Shown: positions 31,316-46,300, counted from the stretch's first letter. The stretch is 64,000 nt of DNA from Megamerina dolium (GCA_963854835.1 OY978529.1:6978501-7042500); one strand, 5' to 3'. The notes: a model not told the origin generated them from the letters alone. Program-made: numbers and translations.

Positions 31316-34300
31316 CTGAAAATTAAAAAGAGAGATAGAGAGGGAGAGAGTACGAGAGGTCATCAATTTTTTCAATGATAATGCAATAACGAAGTATTAA
31401 GTAGATTGAAATAATTGAAAATGTTATTCTTGTAACCTAACAGGTATTTTCAATGTAAAAGGTCGGTGATCGCTTGGTATATTTGTTAAATTGTACGTTA
31501 CTTTCCTCGTACGTTGAAGAAAGTAAAAGCAACTCTGTCATATACCATATTAGCGAAACAATGTGGCTTTTATAAAGAGATGACAATCGAAATAATAATC
31601 GCGCCTGCTAATATAAACATGAAGAAAGTTCGTTAGACTGTTCTCTAATTTCACAGCACAAGCACATAAATTCAGCCGCGCTGGGATGTGGAAAATTCTG
31701 TATAAAGACCCCGAGTAATTCTGTTATAAGGTTCAACTAACTGCGGCTGATTAATCGGCCCTGAGGCTGCTTTGCCACTACCCGCTGGAGGGGGTAGATG
31801 CAAAGCATCAAGGCCACGGTCAACAGCTGGGCTAATCTAGTCTATAAGTTGACCTGGCAGTCGAGAGAGGCTGCAGATGGACGAAATCCATGTTACCTAA
31901 CATATCGGGTAAATGGTCGCATTTAGGTGATTGTAGAATGCTAACCGGCTTGGTAACAGGCCACTTTCTATGGGTAAAGCACATGGAAAAGGTAGGCATT
32001 CCACTCTGCCCAGCCTGTGAAAAAGAAAATGAGACGGCGGACCACTTTTTATGTGTCTGCCCTGGTTTTGCTCGCATCAGGTTTGAGATCTTTGGCACTA
32101 ACGTGCTGAGAGACGAAACTCTTGGGTCTATAGCACCACAAGATCTACTCCGATTTCTTCGGAGAACGGGTAGATTTAAAACACAATAAAATGGAAGTTC
32201 GATCAACAAATGTCTGAGTGTTGAACAATAACAAATTGTTCTAAAACAAAAAAAAAATGTGAATTTGAAGCCAATGGAAACATGCAAAGTGATCGCGAAA
32301 AACAATTGCTTTCCCATCATCTACTATGCCGGATGATTTTCAGGTCATTATACTCACTTGCTCATATATTGATTGTCATAAATCAAGCAAGCACCACCAA
32401 CACCACCATTGCTGTCTGCATCACAGGTTTCATGCCATAACATGCACGTCTCATCGATGAGTGTTCCAAATATCATCGGTGCTGGTATTGTGCCTAATAG
32501 GCGCACTTTAATCCATTGTATGCCCAAAGCGAATGATCGTTGCTCATCATGTACACAACTACGATGGAAGAGAGGGAAAATATTTCTTTGCAATTTTCTC
32601 TCTATTTTCTCTTGCTATTTTTAGATGCGTTTCCACACAAAAATTTTACTTTGACAAATTCTTTTTCATTTTCTTATTTGTTATTTATGCAGTATGCAAG
32701 TCCTCGCGTACTTTAGTTTTTCCTCTCAAATAAATGAAATTATGCATTTGTTAAAGAAAAATGTTCATGTGGAAATCAATTGTGTTCTCTTACCGCAATG
32801 TTGCCGACAGTGCTGGCATTGTGGCGAGAAATGTAAACAACATGAGCCCGAAACAGAGTGCAATAAAGTAAGGCAATCGTGTACAAGACGATTGACACAT
32901 AGTGTTCGTTGCATCCGGTATTTGATGCATTCCCCATATTCCACTATCATTAAGATGATCAATTGCCATCGGTGTTGCATCAATGCATGCACAATTTGTA
33001 TATAACTTGACGTTGACATTTGTATATCCCACTGTACAACCAGCATAGCATGGACTGTAATACATTCGACCGTCACGACCACAGATGGGATCATAATTGG
33101 CGCGCGTACACAAACAATTCGCATTACAAGACGCATCCAATGCTGGTAAAAGTGGAGGTGCAGGAATTTGTGTTCTCATCGTTTCACCTGTTTCTTTCCA
33201 ATTTTGATAGTCCACAGTGACACCAGCATACTCCAAGTTGGGACACGACAGCAGGAAACATGCTGTAAAACATGTCGCAATAACAGTGACCACAACACAC
33301 ATACGAATGATGCCAGCACATGTCAAATGGAATTTCTTCACTAGATATCCACCAAGGAATGTGCCACCACCACCAGCCGGCACTGTTATGAGACCCATTA
33401 GAAGTGCCGACCAAACGGGGGATATACTGAATTGGTTTTCAATTTGTTTCGGCAGAAATGCAGCAAATCCGGCTATGATGAGACCCTCAGTAGCGCCAGC
33501 TAAGTTCAAAAAGACAAATGTTGGATTCTTCAGCAGGATGCACAATGCATGTGGTAGTTGCCGCAATTTAGTAAAATTTTCTAGTTTTTCAGTCTTATTT
33601 ATTGCACTGGAAGCAATCACTGTAGCAGATGTTGTCGAGAGCTGGGTGGAATTCACAGTGTTCGTAGTAATCGTAGATGCTGAACGTGTTGTGGCACTCT
33701 TCGAATGATAGGCCTCCGATATACGTTCCTCACGGAATTTCTCTGTTCCTGGCAGTGTGTATGGATAACCAAAAATCGGTATAGCCAGTAGGACACAAGC
33801 GAGCGCAGCAAAAACGAATCCAATCCACCATGCACCAATCCAAACGTTACTTTCACTTGTAAGACCCTCCATTCTGAAGATACAAGAAACATACACATTA
33901 GTGCGAGCTAGAGTTTGAGCATTAAGACGACTCTTAGATACCTTAAACATAATTTTAGCCCTAGCTGTGACCAAAGTATTTGACTGAAACTCGTTGAAAT
34001 TATTCTTCTCCCATTTAAAAAGCACAAACTTTAAAAAAGTCACCCTTCACGCATGTTCAAATGAACATGTGAATAGAGGTACACTGTCTTGGCAACCCAA
34101 AGCCCACACCATACAGGTATTAGCTGGGGACAAATAAAACAAAATTTAATCTGACAACAATGTGCTAACAGCAACACATAAAAATATGTACAAGTACACG
34201 AAAAATAAGGTGTCACAAGTGTAAGATATGTATGTACTCGAATTTTGTTTTTTAATACCAAGGAAATGCGACGTGCAACAAGCTAAGCGTATGTATATGA

Positions 34301-37300
34301 GTATGAGTATCTATGTGATAATACGATGCTGCAGCTAATGCTACTGCTGTTGCCAACACTGTGTACTCATCCCTTATTTATTGTCAAGGAGATGTTGCTG
34401 AAAGTTAGCGCAAACAAATAGATAAACAATAACAACAACACGAAACAAAAGCAATAACGCAAATCTACCATTTATATTCATTTGTTTATGGCCTCAAGTT
34501 GGTTGGTTACGCAGCGATATCCCATATATTGTTTTTAATATTTTGGTAAACCTGCCCCCACCTTTTTTTTTTGAAACGACAATAAGAGACAACGCATTTA
34601 AATCCATTTCACTCACTTAACTCTACTCAACATGTAGATATAGCTATCAAATTCTGCATGCCAACATAGTGTATACTTACTGTGATGCATCCACACTTAA
34701 AAAATCTGTGTATATCAATAACAATTGACCGCCCAAAACATAGCCAATTGCTGGTCCAATTATTGCCATTGTATAATAGATGCCTAAAAAGTTAAGATAC
34801 AGATTAGATAAAGCTGGGTCGAATTTTATAAATCATATTAATATCGTATTGCAGTGGAGATAGAGGGAAAGTAATTTGGGTGAATCATTGGTACAGAAAA
34901 ATTAAGCTTAGTCGATCATATATTATATTTAACCACTCTAGGGGCGTTTCCATGGTAATTTTGAGCATATTTTTCGATAATCATATGTTTTTAAGTTCAT
35001 TTTATACGGGATCCCTTCTAAAAAGTAAACTCCATGGGATGGCTAATATATTTTACCTCTCGATGGATGGGCATCATTCGAGCGGAAACGGTGAAATTTA
35101 TAAAAACAAATGTCTTAGCCTTCCAAATGAGCTAGGAAACCTAAATACTGTACTGTACAGTATTAAGGTGGATACCTGGCCATGAAAGACACGAGGGGAA
35201 CGAAATAGCTGATAAACTAGCAAAAATGGGCGCTGAAAAGCCCCTTATCGGCCTCTGAACCCTCCTGTGGTTTGGCTAGATGCCACGCCAAGGAGGTTAT
35301 CAGGAAATGTGAGGAAAAGAAATTTGCAGAACACTAGCTCAATAGTAAAGGACAGCGTCAAGCAAAACAGTTCCTAATCCCAAATAGAGGGATATCTAAG
35401 AAGATACTAACGTTTGGTAGAGCTGACCTACGTACTCTTTGTGGTTATTTTACAAGCCACTGCAGCCTCAGATACCACTTAAAGAAGTTAGATCTATTTG
35501 ACACTGATGGCTGCAGATTCTGCAACTTTGACATCGAAAGCTCAGAGCACATTCTCTCTGAATGTCAAGCACTTGGCAGACAAAGACTAAACCATAATGG
35601 CATAATGAATCCAACAAAGTGCTGAAATTTATTTGAAGCCTGAAAATTTAGGGTTAACCTAGGTCGATCAAGTCTGGTCACAGTGCATAAGGGTCTGTTA
35701 ATAATAATAATAGAAAAATGTCCGTTTTGTAGGGGATCTACTGCAAGGAATAGATATCGGGGATGAGTATGTTCAGAAACAAATGTTCGTTTGTAGGGGA
35801 TCTCCTCTAAGGAATGGAGATGGGGGATGCGTATGTTCAGAAACAATATTTAGATGAACAAATTAAGGGGTCGGCCTTACATTTCACCTCCTAGAGGCTA
35901 TTTTTGGTACGGGGATCTCAACCTGATCGCTTCAAATCAACTTTCAAGTCGAATTTAACGATAATTATAGAAATAGTCCCGGGATATGGAAAAAAATCAC
36001 GATACGACTTTCAACGGAGTCGCAAAAGGAAACTAAATTGAAGAAATTGACAATATCCATTTACAAAATCGCCAATAAAAGATGAAATTTCAAATATTTA
36101 CGTGAGGGAAAATCGTAAAATTCAAGTTCTAATTTTAGTTTTCCCAAATTGTACTTCTTAGTTTTACCACCTACTACAAAGCATCCATTTTATATGGGTG
36201 ACTCCCTAAGAAATGAAGATGTAGGTTAAATGTGTGGATAGGAAATGTTGAAGAGGGAAAAATAAATGGGCTCGGTCATACATTTCATCGCTTTTGGGGC
36301 AATTTCTAAGCAACTATTGACGAATTTCAGGTGTTTTATATTCATATTTTGTCATATTTCCATCTCTCTGGTGGTGGAGATAAGTAGACGGGTCGAAATT
36401 CAGAATTTTGTATGCTTTCTTGGGAGGAACTGCTTGAAATGATACGCATTTTACGTGTTTCACTGAGACAAGTAGTGAAAATGTTGCTCCATGCATCATA
36501 TTAATTGCACTTTAATAAAATATAATAGCAATACCTCAAATTTTCATCAAAATCGAGCAAATGAGCAATTTTTGCCCGGATCACCTAAAAGATATTCCCT
36601 CTACTTATACATATATGTATTATTATATTCTCGTTTATAATGTTCTAATAGATTTAGCTTGGCAATTGACTGCTTTTGCAATAATTCACAAAACTGATCC
36701 ATATCTCACCAGACCCTCCATCATCAGTATGTTACTTTTGTATACAAATCTACGACTGGTTACAATGCTAAATCAGCATTTGCTAAACGATTCGTCTCGC
36801 GTGTATTTCATGTGTAGATATGTAGGTCAGAGTAGTTGAGGGTGAAAGTTATATTCATCTGTATAAGTACACCATATGTATACAACCCCCTCCATTTACA
36901 ATTGTTTATTAAGACAAAAGCATTTTATGGAAATGTTATTGTGTCGCACTTATTTGTTACTTATTTTTTTTTTATCTTACAAACATATGTATCCTTTTGA
37001 AGTTTGCAATACTCTAAAATAGATAAATAGATCAATTTGAGTGAAAAGTTTATTCGTTTCATTTACACAAGTACATTTAGTTAGTTTTTGAATTAAACCA
37101 TGCGCTAGTGCAAGAATATGCTACCTAGTTCCTGTCAATTATTTTTAAACACTTGATGGAAGCTCCGAAAATATAGAAAAGAATATATTCTTCTCTTCTT
37201 CTGATCTTCTGTAGGTCGTGGGTTCAATCCCCTGCTGAAGCACAATTTTAATATCGAACAATCTTTCTTTCCAACGGTACCCACCTGTCGGCAAGCATTT

Positions 37301-40300
37301 CGCAATTCTTTCGGCAGTCACAATTTGCTATGAAAAAACTTCTTAAAGAACACTGCGACAAAGCTCAGAAAAGTGATGTCACATTGGTTCTGCCGTTCGG
37401 AATCGGTTAAAATAAGTAGGTCCCTTCTAATACTGTCTTCTAAATTTAACACGCCCAACAGTAATAGAAGAGAAGTTCGGCCAATGAGCCCTTCGGGGCA
37501 TATAAGTGCCACATATTAATTTATTTTTTATATATTCTTATCTTCTTCTGATTTTCTGTAGGTCGTGGGTTCAATACCCGGCTAAAGCACAATTTTGCCA
37601 ACTCTTTCGACAGTAACAATTTGCTATGAAAAAGCTTCTTAAAGAGCTCTGTGGCAAAACTCAAAAAAAAAGTGATGTCACATGGGTTCTGCAGTTCGGA
37701 ATCGGCTATATAATAACCGGCTATATAAGTGGGTTCCATCTAATACTGTCCAAAACTTAACACGCATATAATCAATACATTTTATTACATATTCTTGATC
37801 AACATCGTGTAAAAAGTCGATTTCCATTCGCCCATCTGTCACCTGGTTGGTCCGCACGAGAACCTGAACAAATATCAACATTTTTCGGCGATATTTGGCA
37901 TGAGCTACCCCAAAAAGCTTCAAAAGAACTCTGTGACAAAGCCTAGAAAAAGTGATGTCACAAGTGTTCTGCCGTTCGGATCCGGCTAAAATAAGTAGGT
38001 CCCTTCTAATACTGTCCAAATTTAACACGCACAACAGCAATAGAAGAGAAGCTCGGCCAATGAGCCCTTCGGGGCTTTTAGTGCCACACACATATATATA
38101 TATACATATACACATATATATATATACCCCAATGTCCAAGGGCTAGCAATAAGTAATTCGTATAAATAAATCTTCCGTCAAGAACTCTGGAAAATTATTA
38201 ATATCAAACATCATGTATCCATATATGTGACATATAATGCCAAAATAGTACGAATTTTTGCATTAGCACAAATACATATATTACCATGGCAGCAAACACT
38301 ACAAACACATACAATCTTCATCGACGACGATGCCGCCGCCAATATAGCCATTATACACGTATTTAACAAGGTCGTAGCTAATGCGGATCTGGTATGGAGA
38401 ATACATGTCTTTGCTAGAATTGCATTGCGCACCTCCCTCATCTCCTATCTTTGTTTGACTTCAGACTACGTCTATGTTTCTTTCCAAATATAAAAATTCC
38501 GTATTCCGTAGCCACTGGCTGTTTATCTTACTGTCTACGTATTCGTGTCGCAAATACTCAAACTTTCGTTTTCGACGTTTTCCTTTACAAACAATTTAGG
38601 GTTACTCATATCATATCAATATTAGTTGATCTCTGAAGAAATTGGAGAAGCACAAAGAAACTTACCCAAATATACAGACGACATTTTCTTGGAGACATTC
38701 TCATCAATATATGTGACGCCGAGTGTAAATAGTGGTGCTGCACCAGCACCATGCAATAATTGTGCTGCAAAAAATAACCAGACTGTCCATGTTAGATTCT
38801 CATCGATATTACCATCATCGACGGCGGCAGCGTCAACAATAGCAGAATCCTCTACAAAACCATGGCAATTCTGTTCAGAGTATAAAAATATATGTGCAAT
38901 ATAGGAATTAGATTAAAATTAATACCCAATACAATTATTTATGTAGAAAAATTAATGATAAATTAACCTTCAATAATGTGCTATTATTATTATCCATTCG
39001 TGATGTCGCACAAAGATTGGCTCCACTTTGTATGGCAGCACGATAAGTTCCAACTAGAAAATGTGGCAAAGCGAATGTGATTGAACCCAATGCCATTAGG
39101 AGTATGCCCCATGCAATAATATGTGGTTTCGAAGCGCCAACACGTCCACCAAAATATGTAACCGGTACTAAGCATGCGAATGAAGCAATATCATAACCAC
39201 TCGCAATAAGACCCGTTTGGCGTGAGCGCAAACCAAAACGTCGTTCAATTGTTGTGATAACCACATTAATGAAACCATTTACAATTAAGCCTGCAAAGAA
39301 GAAATGACAATGATAATAATTAATTAATTGCAAAGCAAAGCCATATGAAATTAAAATATGAAAATAATAGAGCAACGTCTATAATTGAAGGGCTTAGTAT
39401 TTAGTTTAGACCACTATCTGTTGAATGACAGTCAATTTTTTCATCACATTACAGTTTCATCAGCGTCCATATTGAATTTTTGTTAAATGATCATTCATAA
39501 AAAGTGAATAAATTTCTGGTATAAATATACGGGGACGGTCCCAGAACTACCCGATCACCGTTGGTCACCGTTGGTCACCGTTATGTAATTCAATACTTTC
39601 ATTTGAAAGGTCTCAGTCTAACGAATATTAAAGCCGAACTAGATTCTACTCTAGAGGAGTCTGCTTCTTCGTTTACGACCATAAAATATTGGGTGGCAGA
39701 GTTTAAACGAGGTCGTACGAGCTGCCAAGACGAACACCGTAGTGGTCTACCAATTGAGGTGGCCACGCCAGAAACTGTTAATAAAATCCACAAAATGGTA
39801 TTGGATAATCACCGGCTGAAGGTGCGTGAGCTAGATGAAATTACAGGCATTTCAAAAAGTGTTATACATCGTATATTGACCGAAAACTTGGAGATGAAAA
39901 AGCTGTGTGCAAGATGGGTGCCGCGTTTGCTCACAATAGAACAAAAACAACGTCATGAAGATGTTTTTGCTGATATTTCACAGTAATAAAGCCGAGTTTT
40001 TGCATCGATTCGTAACCATGGATGAGACATAGGTCCACCACTTCACACCTAAGACAAAGAAGCCGTCAAAACAATGCACTGAAAGGGGAGAATCGTGTCC
40101 AAAGAAGGCGAAGACAGTTCCATCTGTTAATTTTTTGCAGTGTTTAAGTGATGAAATTAAAGAAAAAAAGGCAGCATTTAGCGAAATGGAAAGTGTTATT
40201 TCATCAAAACAATGCACCAGTTCACACATCCGCTATTGCGATGGCCAAAATCAATGAGTTAAAGTTCGAATTGCTTTAGCACGCACCTTACTCGCCAGAT

Positions 40301-43300
40301 TTAGCTCCTTCGGATTATTTTCTATTTTCAAATTTGAAAAAATGGCTTGGTAGTAGGTACTATGAACAGGGTATCGAAGCTATAGAATAGCGCTGAGAGA
40401 AGTGTATAAAGCTAAAAGGAGATTATGTTGAGAAATAAAGAAAAATGTTCCCAAATTTGTTGTGTTTTCTTTGTTAGGTCGGGTAGTTCTGGGACCGCCC
40501 CATTGTAGAAAATATGAAGTTTAGTCCTGACTGCTGAAGGTATTTCTAATTATTCAATGATTTACTATCACCTCTAGATGGTCCAAATGTGTAACAGCCT
40601 CCGATTACTTTTCTCCAACCAATATTTTTTCCTGAGCATTAATACCCCCTATTTTCACCCCTCATGGGAGCTTCCTTATAAAATTTATATTTTTATAAAA
40701 TTGCTCACCTTGTTCTCTAGAATTACTACTACTTAGAGGATAAAATATATAATTGACCCCCATTAATGTACTCATCACAAAATTTTTCCCAAGCATACTA
40801 TTTGAAAAAAGTAAGGTTAATTTTCTTATTTCTCGGCACCATGACATTTTAGGTATTTATCAAAATTCTATGTGTTTGATTCTAATGCAAATGAAAGCCA
40901 ACCTTTACAAATTGTTTCAATCAGAATGAACCAGGAAATGCTTTCTGATAGTTTTACATCACGATTACAACTGAGCCACTGTTTGATGGTGATTAATTGT
41001 GATGTTAGTAGTTTTCTAAGCCATTCATTTTTTTCACTCAATATTTGCCAGGCCATTATTGACATTTTATGGTCAAGAACCAATATTTGATGGGCCCCCT
41101 ACCCTTGGCGATCTTTCGAATCGTACTCTTTCGTAAAAACAAGTAAAATCTTTTTCATTTTAAAAGGAGACAAATTGAAAAACAACCCTGTTATTGAAAA
41201 TTTTATTTATGTTCCAAGATAGACGTAATGCTATAATAATGCAAGAATATTGTATTTCTTCGTTATCACCACGGCTCTCAGGCTTTTAATTATGAACGAC
41301 GAATTGTTGCAAAATCGGTACATAATTTTAAAATAAAAATTGAGACGTCAAATATCAAAAATGTCCAATTCAATAAATCAACCCAAATACATCGTTTTCT
41401 ATGTCTTTCCTAATTGCAAAGTAATATTTTGTAAGTAATTTGTAAGAATAGAATGAAGAAATTCTTAACAAGGTAAGTAAGCTACGTAAATACTGTACTA
41501 TAGATAAGTGACAATTCAATTACGAAGGGAAATAGATTATATTTTCACTTTATATCCTATAATAACTCAATTTAGTGATATATGAATTATGAAATACCGG
41601 AAAAAAGGACATACAAATACAAGAAGAAGATTAAATACGAAACACGGAATTGTATTCGATTATAAGATGTTAGAAACACTTTTCTTATTATAAGTCATTT
41701 TCAACATAAATTTCATCCCATTACCATACTTCTCCCTATGCTGATAGCCAACAAGCATTAGTTATTGGATCAGACAGCACACAAAACTGCCGCCACCACC
41801 ACCTTCAACACTTCATCTTTCAACTCAGCATTGACCATGTATTGAAAATCAACATATAGTGAATTATTTTCTTATATATTTGATACGAACATATTCGATA
41901 TTTCTTTTTTGAGAAAATTCAATTTATTGCACAATGAAATTACGTACTTTTTTTTTTTTTTGTTACCCCACTCATCTGCAAGAACTTATTACTGTTGTGA
42001 CGTTTATAGTAGTGCAGCACTTTAAAGTGAATATACCCATATATATAGATATGTACGTACTCATATCTATGTAAATTAGAGTGTTCCTTAAAATTAAAAG
42101 AATGTGTTTTTTTTTCCAAAGTCATCCAGTGTGGTCTCGATTGGAGATGGTTAAGGAGTGTCGCACAGGGTTTAAATTTCAGATTCTTCTATGAAGAGTC
42201 AAACAATTTTTAATTAATTTACTTTTCCATCTAATACCCAAAATCGCCACTACTATAGTCAAAGATATCACAAGTAAATTTTGGCACCAATTGGAGAAGA
42301 TTAATGGGTGTTGCGATCTAAATTCAAATTCCTTAACCCTATCCAATCGGGACCAAAATTTATATGTGATATCTTCGACTATAGTAGTATCGATTTTGGA
42401 TATTAGATGGACAAAATTAATTTAAATGATTTGAATCTCCATTGAGAAATTTAAACTTTGATCCCTGTGTGACACCCCTTAACCTCCACCTCCAATCGGG
42501 ACCAAAATTTATATGTGATATCTTTGGCCGTGGTATTGCCGATTGTGGGGATGAAGTTTAGGAAATCTCATGTAAAAATATATTATATATATTTTAGGGA
42601 TTAACCGAATGAGACCACTTCATCTGGGTCCCTTTTCGTTCCTCAAATCGTATGTTAATTATTCGTTTGGTTGCAGAATTCTTCTACTTCCTTCCTCATA
42701 ATAACATCACGCGTTATTTCAGGCGTATCTTTGTGGAGCATGTTCCACATTTCGAGTTCATCAACAAACTGTCGACCCAGTGTGGACTTCCTCCTGCTTG
42801 CTAATGTAATGTAATGTGCGCCGCTGTGTCTGTCTCTACCATGCATAATCTGCAAATGTCAGCATCCTCCCCCTCAATAAGACCGATCTTGCCGAGGTGT
42901 TGCCTGAAATTGCCATGCCCAGTTATTAGTGCAGTCAACCAGCTCAGAGTCAGCCATCCCAGACTGAGAGCCCTTCCTGATTCACTGGCCCTTGGTAGCC
43001 TCAACGAAGCCTTTGCCTGTCTACAAGTGGACAAAATCTCCCAACTTGTGAGATGGAGTTCCTTTATCCAATCTTTGACCTTTGCCTTAACCGTCCCGTT
43101 ACTAAGAGCATCTACTGGTTCCGGCACATAAAATTCGACTTTAGATCCTTGTCTATCCAAGGCGTCTGCAGCTTCATTTTATTCTATACCAATGTGTCCG
43201 TTCACCCACATAAGAGTAATCGCATTACTACGAGCACACTCGTTACCGTAGGTTGTTGCAGTCGCCTGATCACCGCCCGGTTTTCAAGTGCTAGCAAGTT

Positions 43301-46300
43301 TTTCTTACCTTGCACCTTTCCGTCCAGTATATAGTCTAGCGCATGCATTAAATCAAGCATTTCTGCTTGCTACATTTAGGGACCACCCTAATGTATACAC
43401 ATCTGAATGTATAAGTACAACAACATTTATTTTTCAAATAGGTATTTTAAGGTGTCAATACTTATGTCAACTATTTTATATGGTAGACCAATTCATATGT
43501 GTTGAATGTCAATTAGTCAACAAAAGGGCCTTGTTAAGGGATGAATGAAAGTTAATAATAATTCTATAATAAATCACTTATATGATTGATTTTAATAATT
43601 ACACAGTACAACAATGTTAGGATTTTTGTTTGCAGTAGATCATTCACAGTATACGTAATCCTGAAAGGGGATGATGTACTGGACATTATTTTTTTCCTAT
43701 TGCATATAAATATCACAAAGCGCATTAGAAATCTTTGTTTTGAGCTTAAATTTACAGTGATAATGATTTTATGCCTTAGCTAAATTTATACCTTATGAAA
43801 ATCACAATATTTGCTTATAAAAAAAATGTGGAAAGTTTAGCTTCGGATAGATTTATATACTTTCGAAAAAAAATTCCATCATGCTGGAGTTAAGCAGACT
43901 TTTCATCCAATATTGTCCATTTTCAAACATATTGTACAAGATGTTAACAGCTTCTATGTGGACATGTTGCTATAGTCTTATTTTGTGCCGTATTGCCTTG
44001 CTTTTAATTTCTTCAGCGACAGTGGCAATTTTCAAATCACGATGGATGTCGCAGTTTCTGACGTACCACGGTACATTTAGTATGTTTCGGAGAACTTTAT
44101 TTTGGAAACATTGAATAATTTCGATGTTAGTTTGACTAGCGCTTCCCCAAAGTTCAGCTCCACACGTCCAATCGGGTTTTCAAATCTGATTGTATAGTAA
44201 TATTTTGTTCTCCACAGATAGTGCAGATTTACGGCCTACCAGGCATTCCATTTTACAAAGTTTTATTCAAGCTTTGCTCTTTTCATTTTGATGTGTTCCT
44301 TCCACATGCCGTAGCTCAGTGGTTAGTTGGCCACTGAGCTACGTTGGCCTTTTGATCTGTATGTCGTCAGTTCAATCCCCGGCTGAAGCACAACAAAATT
44401 TAATATCGAAATATCGATTTTTCTTTCGAACGGTACCGGTGGCAATTTTTCCGGCAGTAACAATTTACCAAAAATGCTTCTTCAAAGAGCTCTGTGACAA
44501 AACTAAGTTAACGGGGGAGAAGGGTTTACCAGGCAGCTGGTTCGATTTGTATAGAATTCATCGTAGATAAGAGCAAAAATATGCTTTATACATCATGGAT
44601 GATTGCAACATCCTTTGTGGAACTGGCATCGATGATTCAGCGTGACGTAAGCCGATAGAACTCGCTTATGAACGTTTAATCTCAAATTTTTTAGTGTTCA
44701 AAACTTTAAAACATTTTTCGCACAACCCACGATTTCAAAGTCGGTGTCCCTCATTACTTCAAAACTACTGCACTGATCGTTTTGAAATTTGAACACTACT
44801 CCTGTACATAATTTACGAAGTAACGAAGTAACAAATTTGTGAATATTGTTCATTTTACAATAACAAATTAACCAACTAACCGATCATCTAACGATATAAT
44901 TTGGATTTTTTGATTTCAGATGATCTAGCACCGATTTATGAGGGACACCGCAATTCAATTTTTCTCCGAGACGGTCCAGAATAATTGCTGCAATTGCCGT
45001 ATTTTTTAATATTTCTCCATGAATACACGAATTAACCCTATTCCCCCCTTAAAGTGATGTAACAAGGCTTCTGCCATTCGGAAACGGCAAAGTAGGTCCC
45101 TTCTAAAACTGTCCAAAATTTAACACACACAACAGTATTGAAAGAGAAACTCGGTGATATCACAATGGGCCTTTCTGGCCTAAGTGTGTCCTCTCAGAGA
45201 GAGAGAGAGAGGGCAACCACATAACCTAACCTAACCTATTTTGATGTGTTCCTTCCATTTAAGTTTGGCATATAGTGTTATACTCAAATATTTTGCAGTA
45301 TTAGCATATGGTATCTGAGCACTTAGGATTGTGATAGGAATGAATTGTGTTTGCTTATTTGTAAAGTCCATGTGTGCAGATTTTGCGGAGTTCAATTTGA
45401 TGCGCCATCTTTTCGTCCAGTTTACTATGGAGTTGGCTGCTAATTGTAGTTTGGCTGTGGATTCTTCTGTAGTTTCGCCGACTGTCAGAATTGAAGTATC
45501 ATCTGCGAATGTTGCAATTTTTCTTTTGGGTGGTATTGACAAGTCCATAGTATAGAGAAGGTACAGTAATGAACCGAGCAGTCAAACGTGAGTAAGTGTT
45601 TTCTTGTTTCACATAGAAAAATCTCATATATATGATTTCAAAATTAAATAATATTGTAACGGTAGATGCGCTTCTAGCTTGTTTAAAAGTCCTTTGTGTC
45701 AGACTTTGTCGAAAACCTGTGTCACATCCAAGAAAACAGCAGAGCATAATTTTTCGTTGGTGATACGAGGGCGGTCCCAGAACTACCCGACCTGACATAT
45801 AGAAAGCGGCAGTGGCAACCTTATAAAACATAGGTTTTAAGTTTCAAGGCGCCACGTTGTTTTTTGGAGACATCGAAAGTTAAGGACTTCAGTGAATTTG
45901 TAAATATGGAAAAATTGGTCACCGTTATGTAATTCAATACTTTCGTTTGAAAGGTCTCAGTCCAACGAATATTAAAGCCGAACTAGATTCTACTCTAGAG
46001 GAGTCTGCTTCTTCGTTTATGACCATAAAATATTGGGTGGCAGAATTTAAACGAGGTCGTACGAGCTGCCAAGACGAACACCGTAATGGTCGATCAATTG
46101 AGGTGGCTACGCCAGAAACGGTTAAGAAAATTCACAAAATGGTATTGGATGATCGCCGGTTGAAAGTGCGTGAGCTAGGTGAAATTATATTGACCGAAAA
46201 TTTGGAGATGAAAAAGCTATGTGCAAGATGGGTGCCGCGTTTGCTCACAATAGAACAAAAACAACTTTGTAAAGTTGTTTCTATAGAGTGTTTGGCGATG

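Larger units (their letters stand above)
43870..45763 (-). mobile_element. Jockey-like LINE remnant, split by a SINE
   Basis: The minus strand from 45763 gives the RT block 'KLCSAVFLDVTQVFDKVWHK', then (45548-45258) KRKIATFADDTSILTVGETT with the catalytic FADD, and KWKEHIKI. After the SINE insertion (44305-45237) it resumes at 44284 with AELWGSASQTNIEIIQCFQN and the 'NVPWYVRNCDIHRDLKIATV' region, the usual jockey ORF2 end, finishing near 43870. The upstream border coincides with mariner copy 3. Point mutations and frameshifts abound. Confidence 0.85.

Noticed and set aside
32765..33136. Several long frames overlapping OATP exon 5 on both strands
   Set aside because: Shadows of the real frame. 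The minus frame at 33873-32794 has the family motifs and fitting splice sites.
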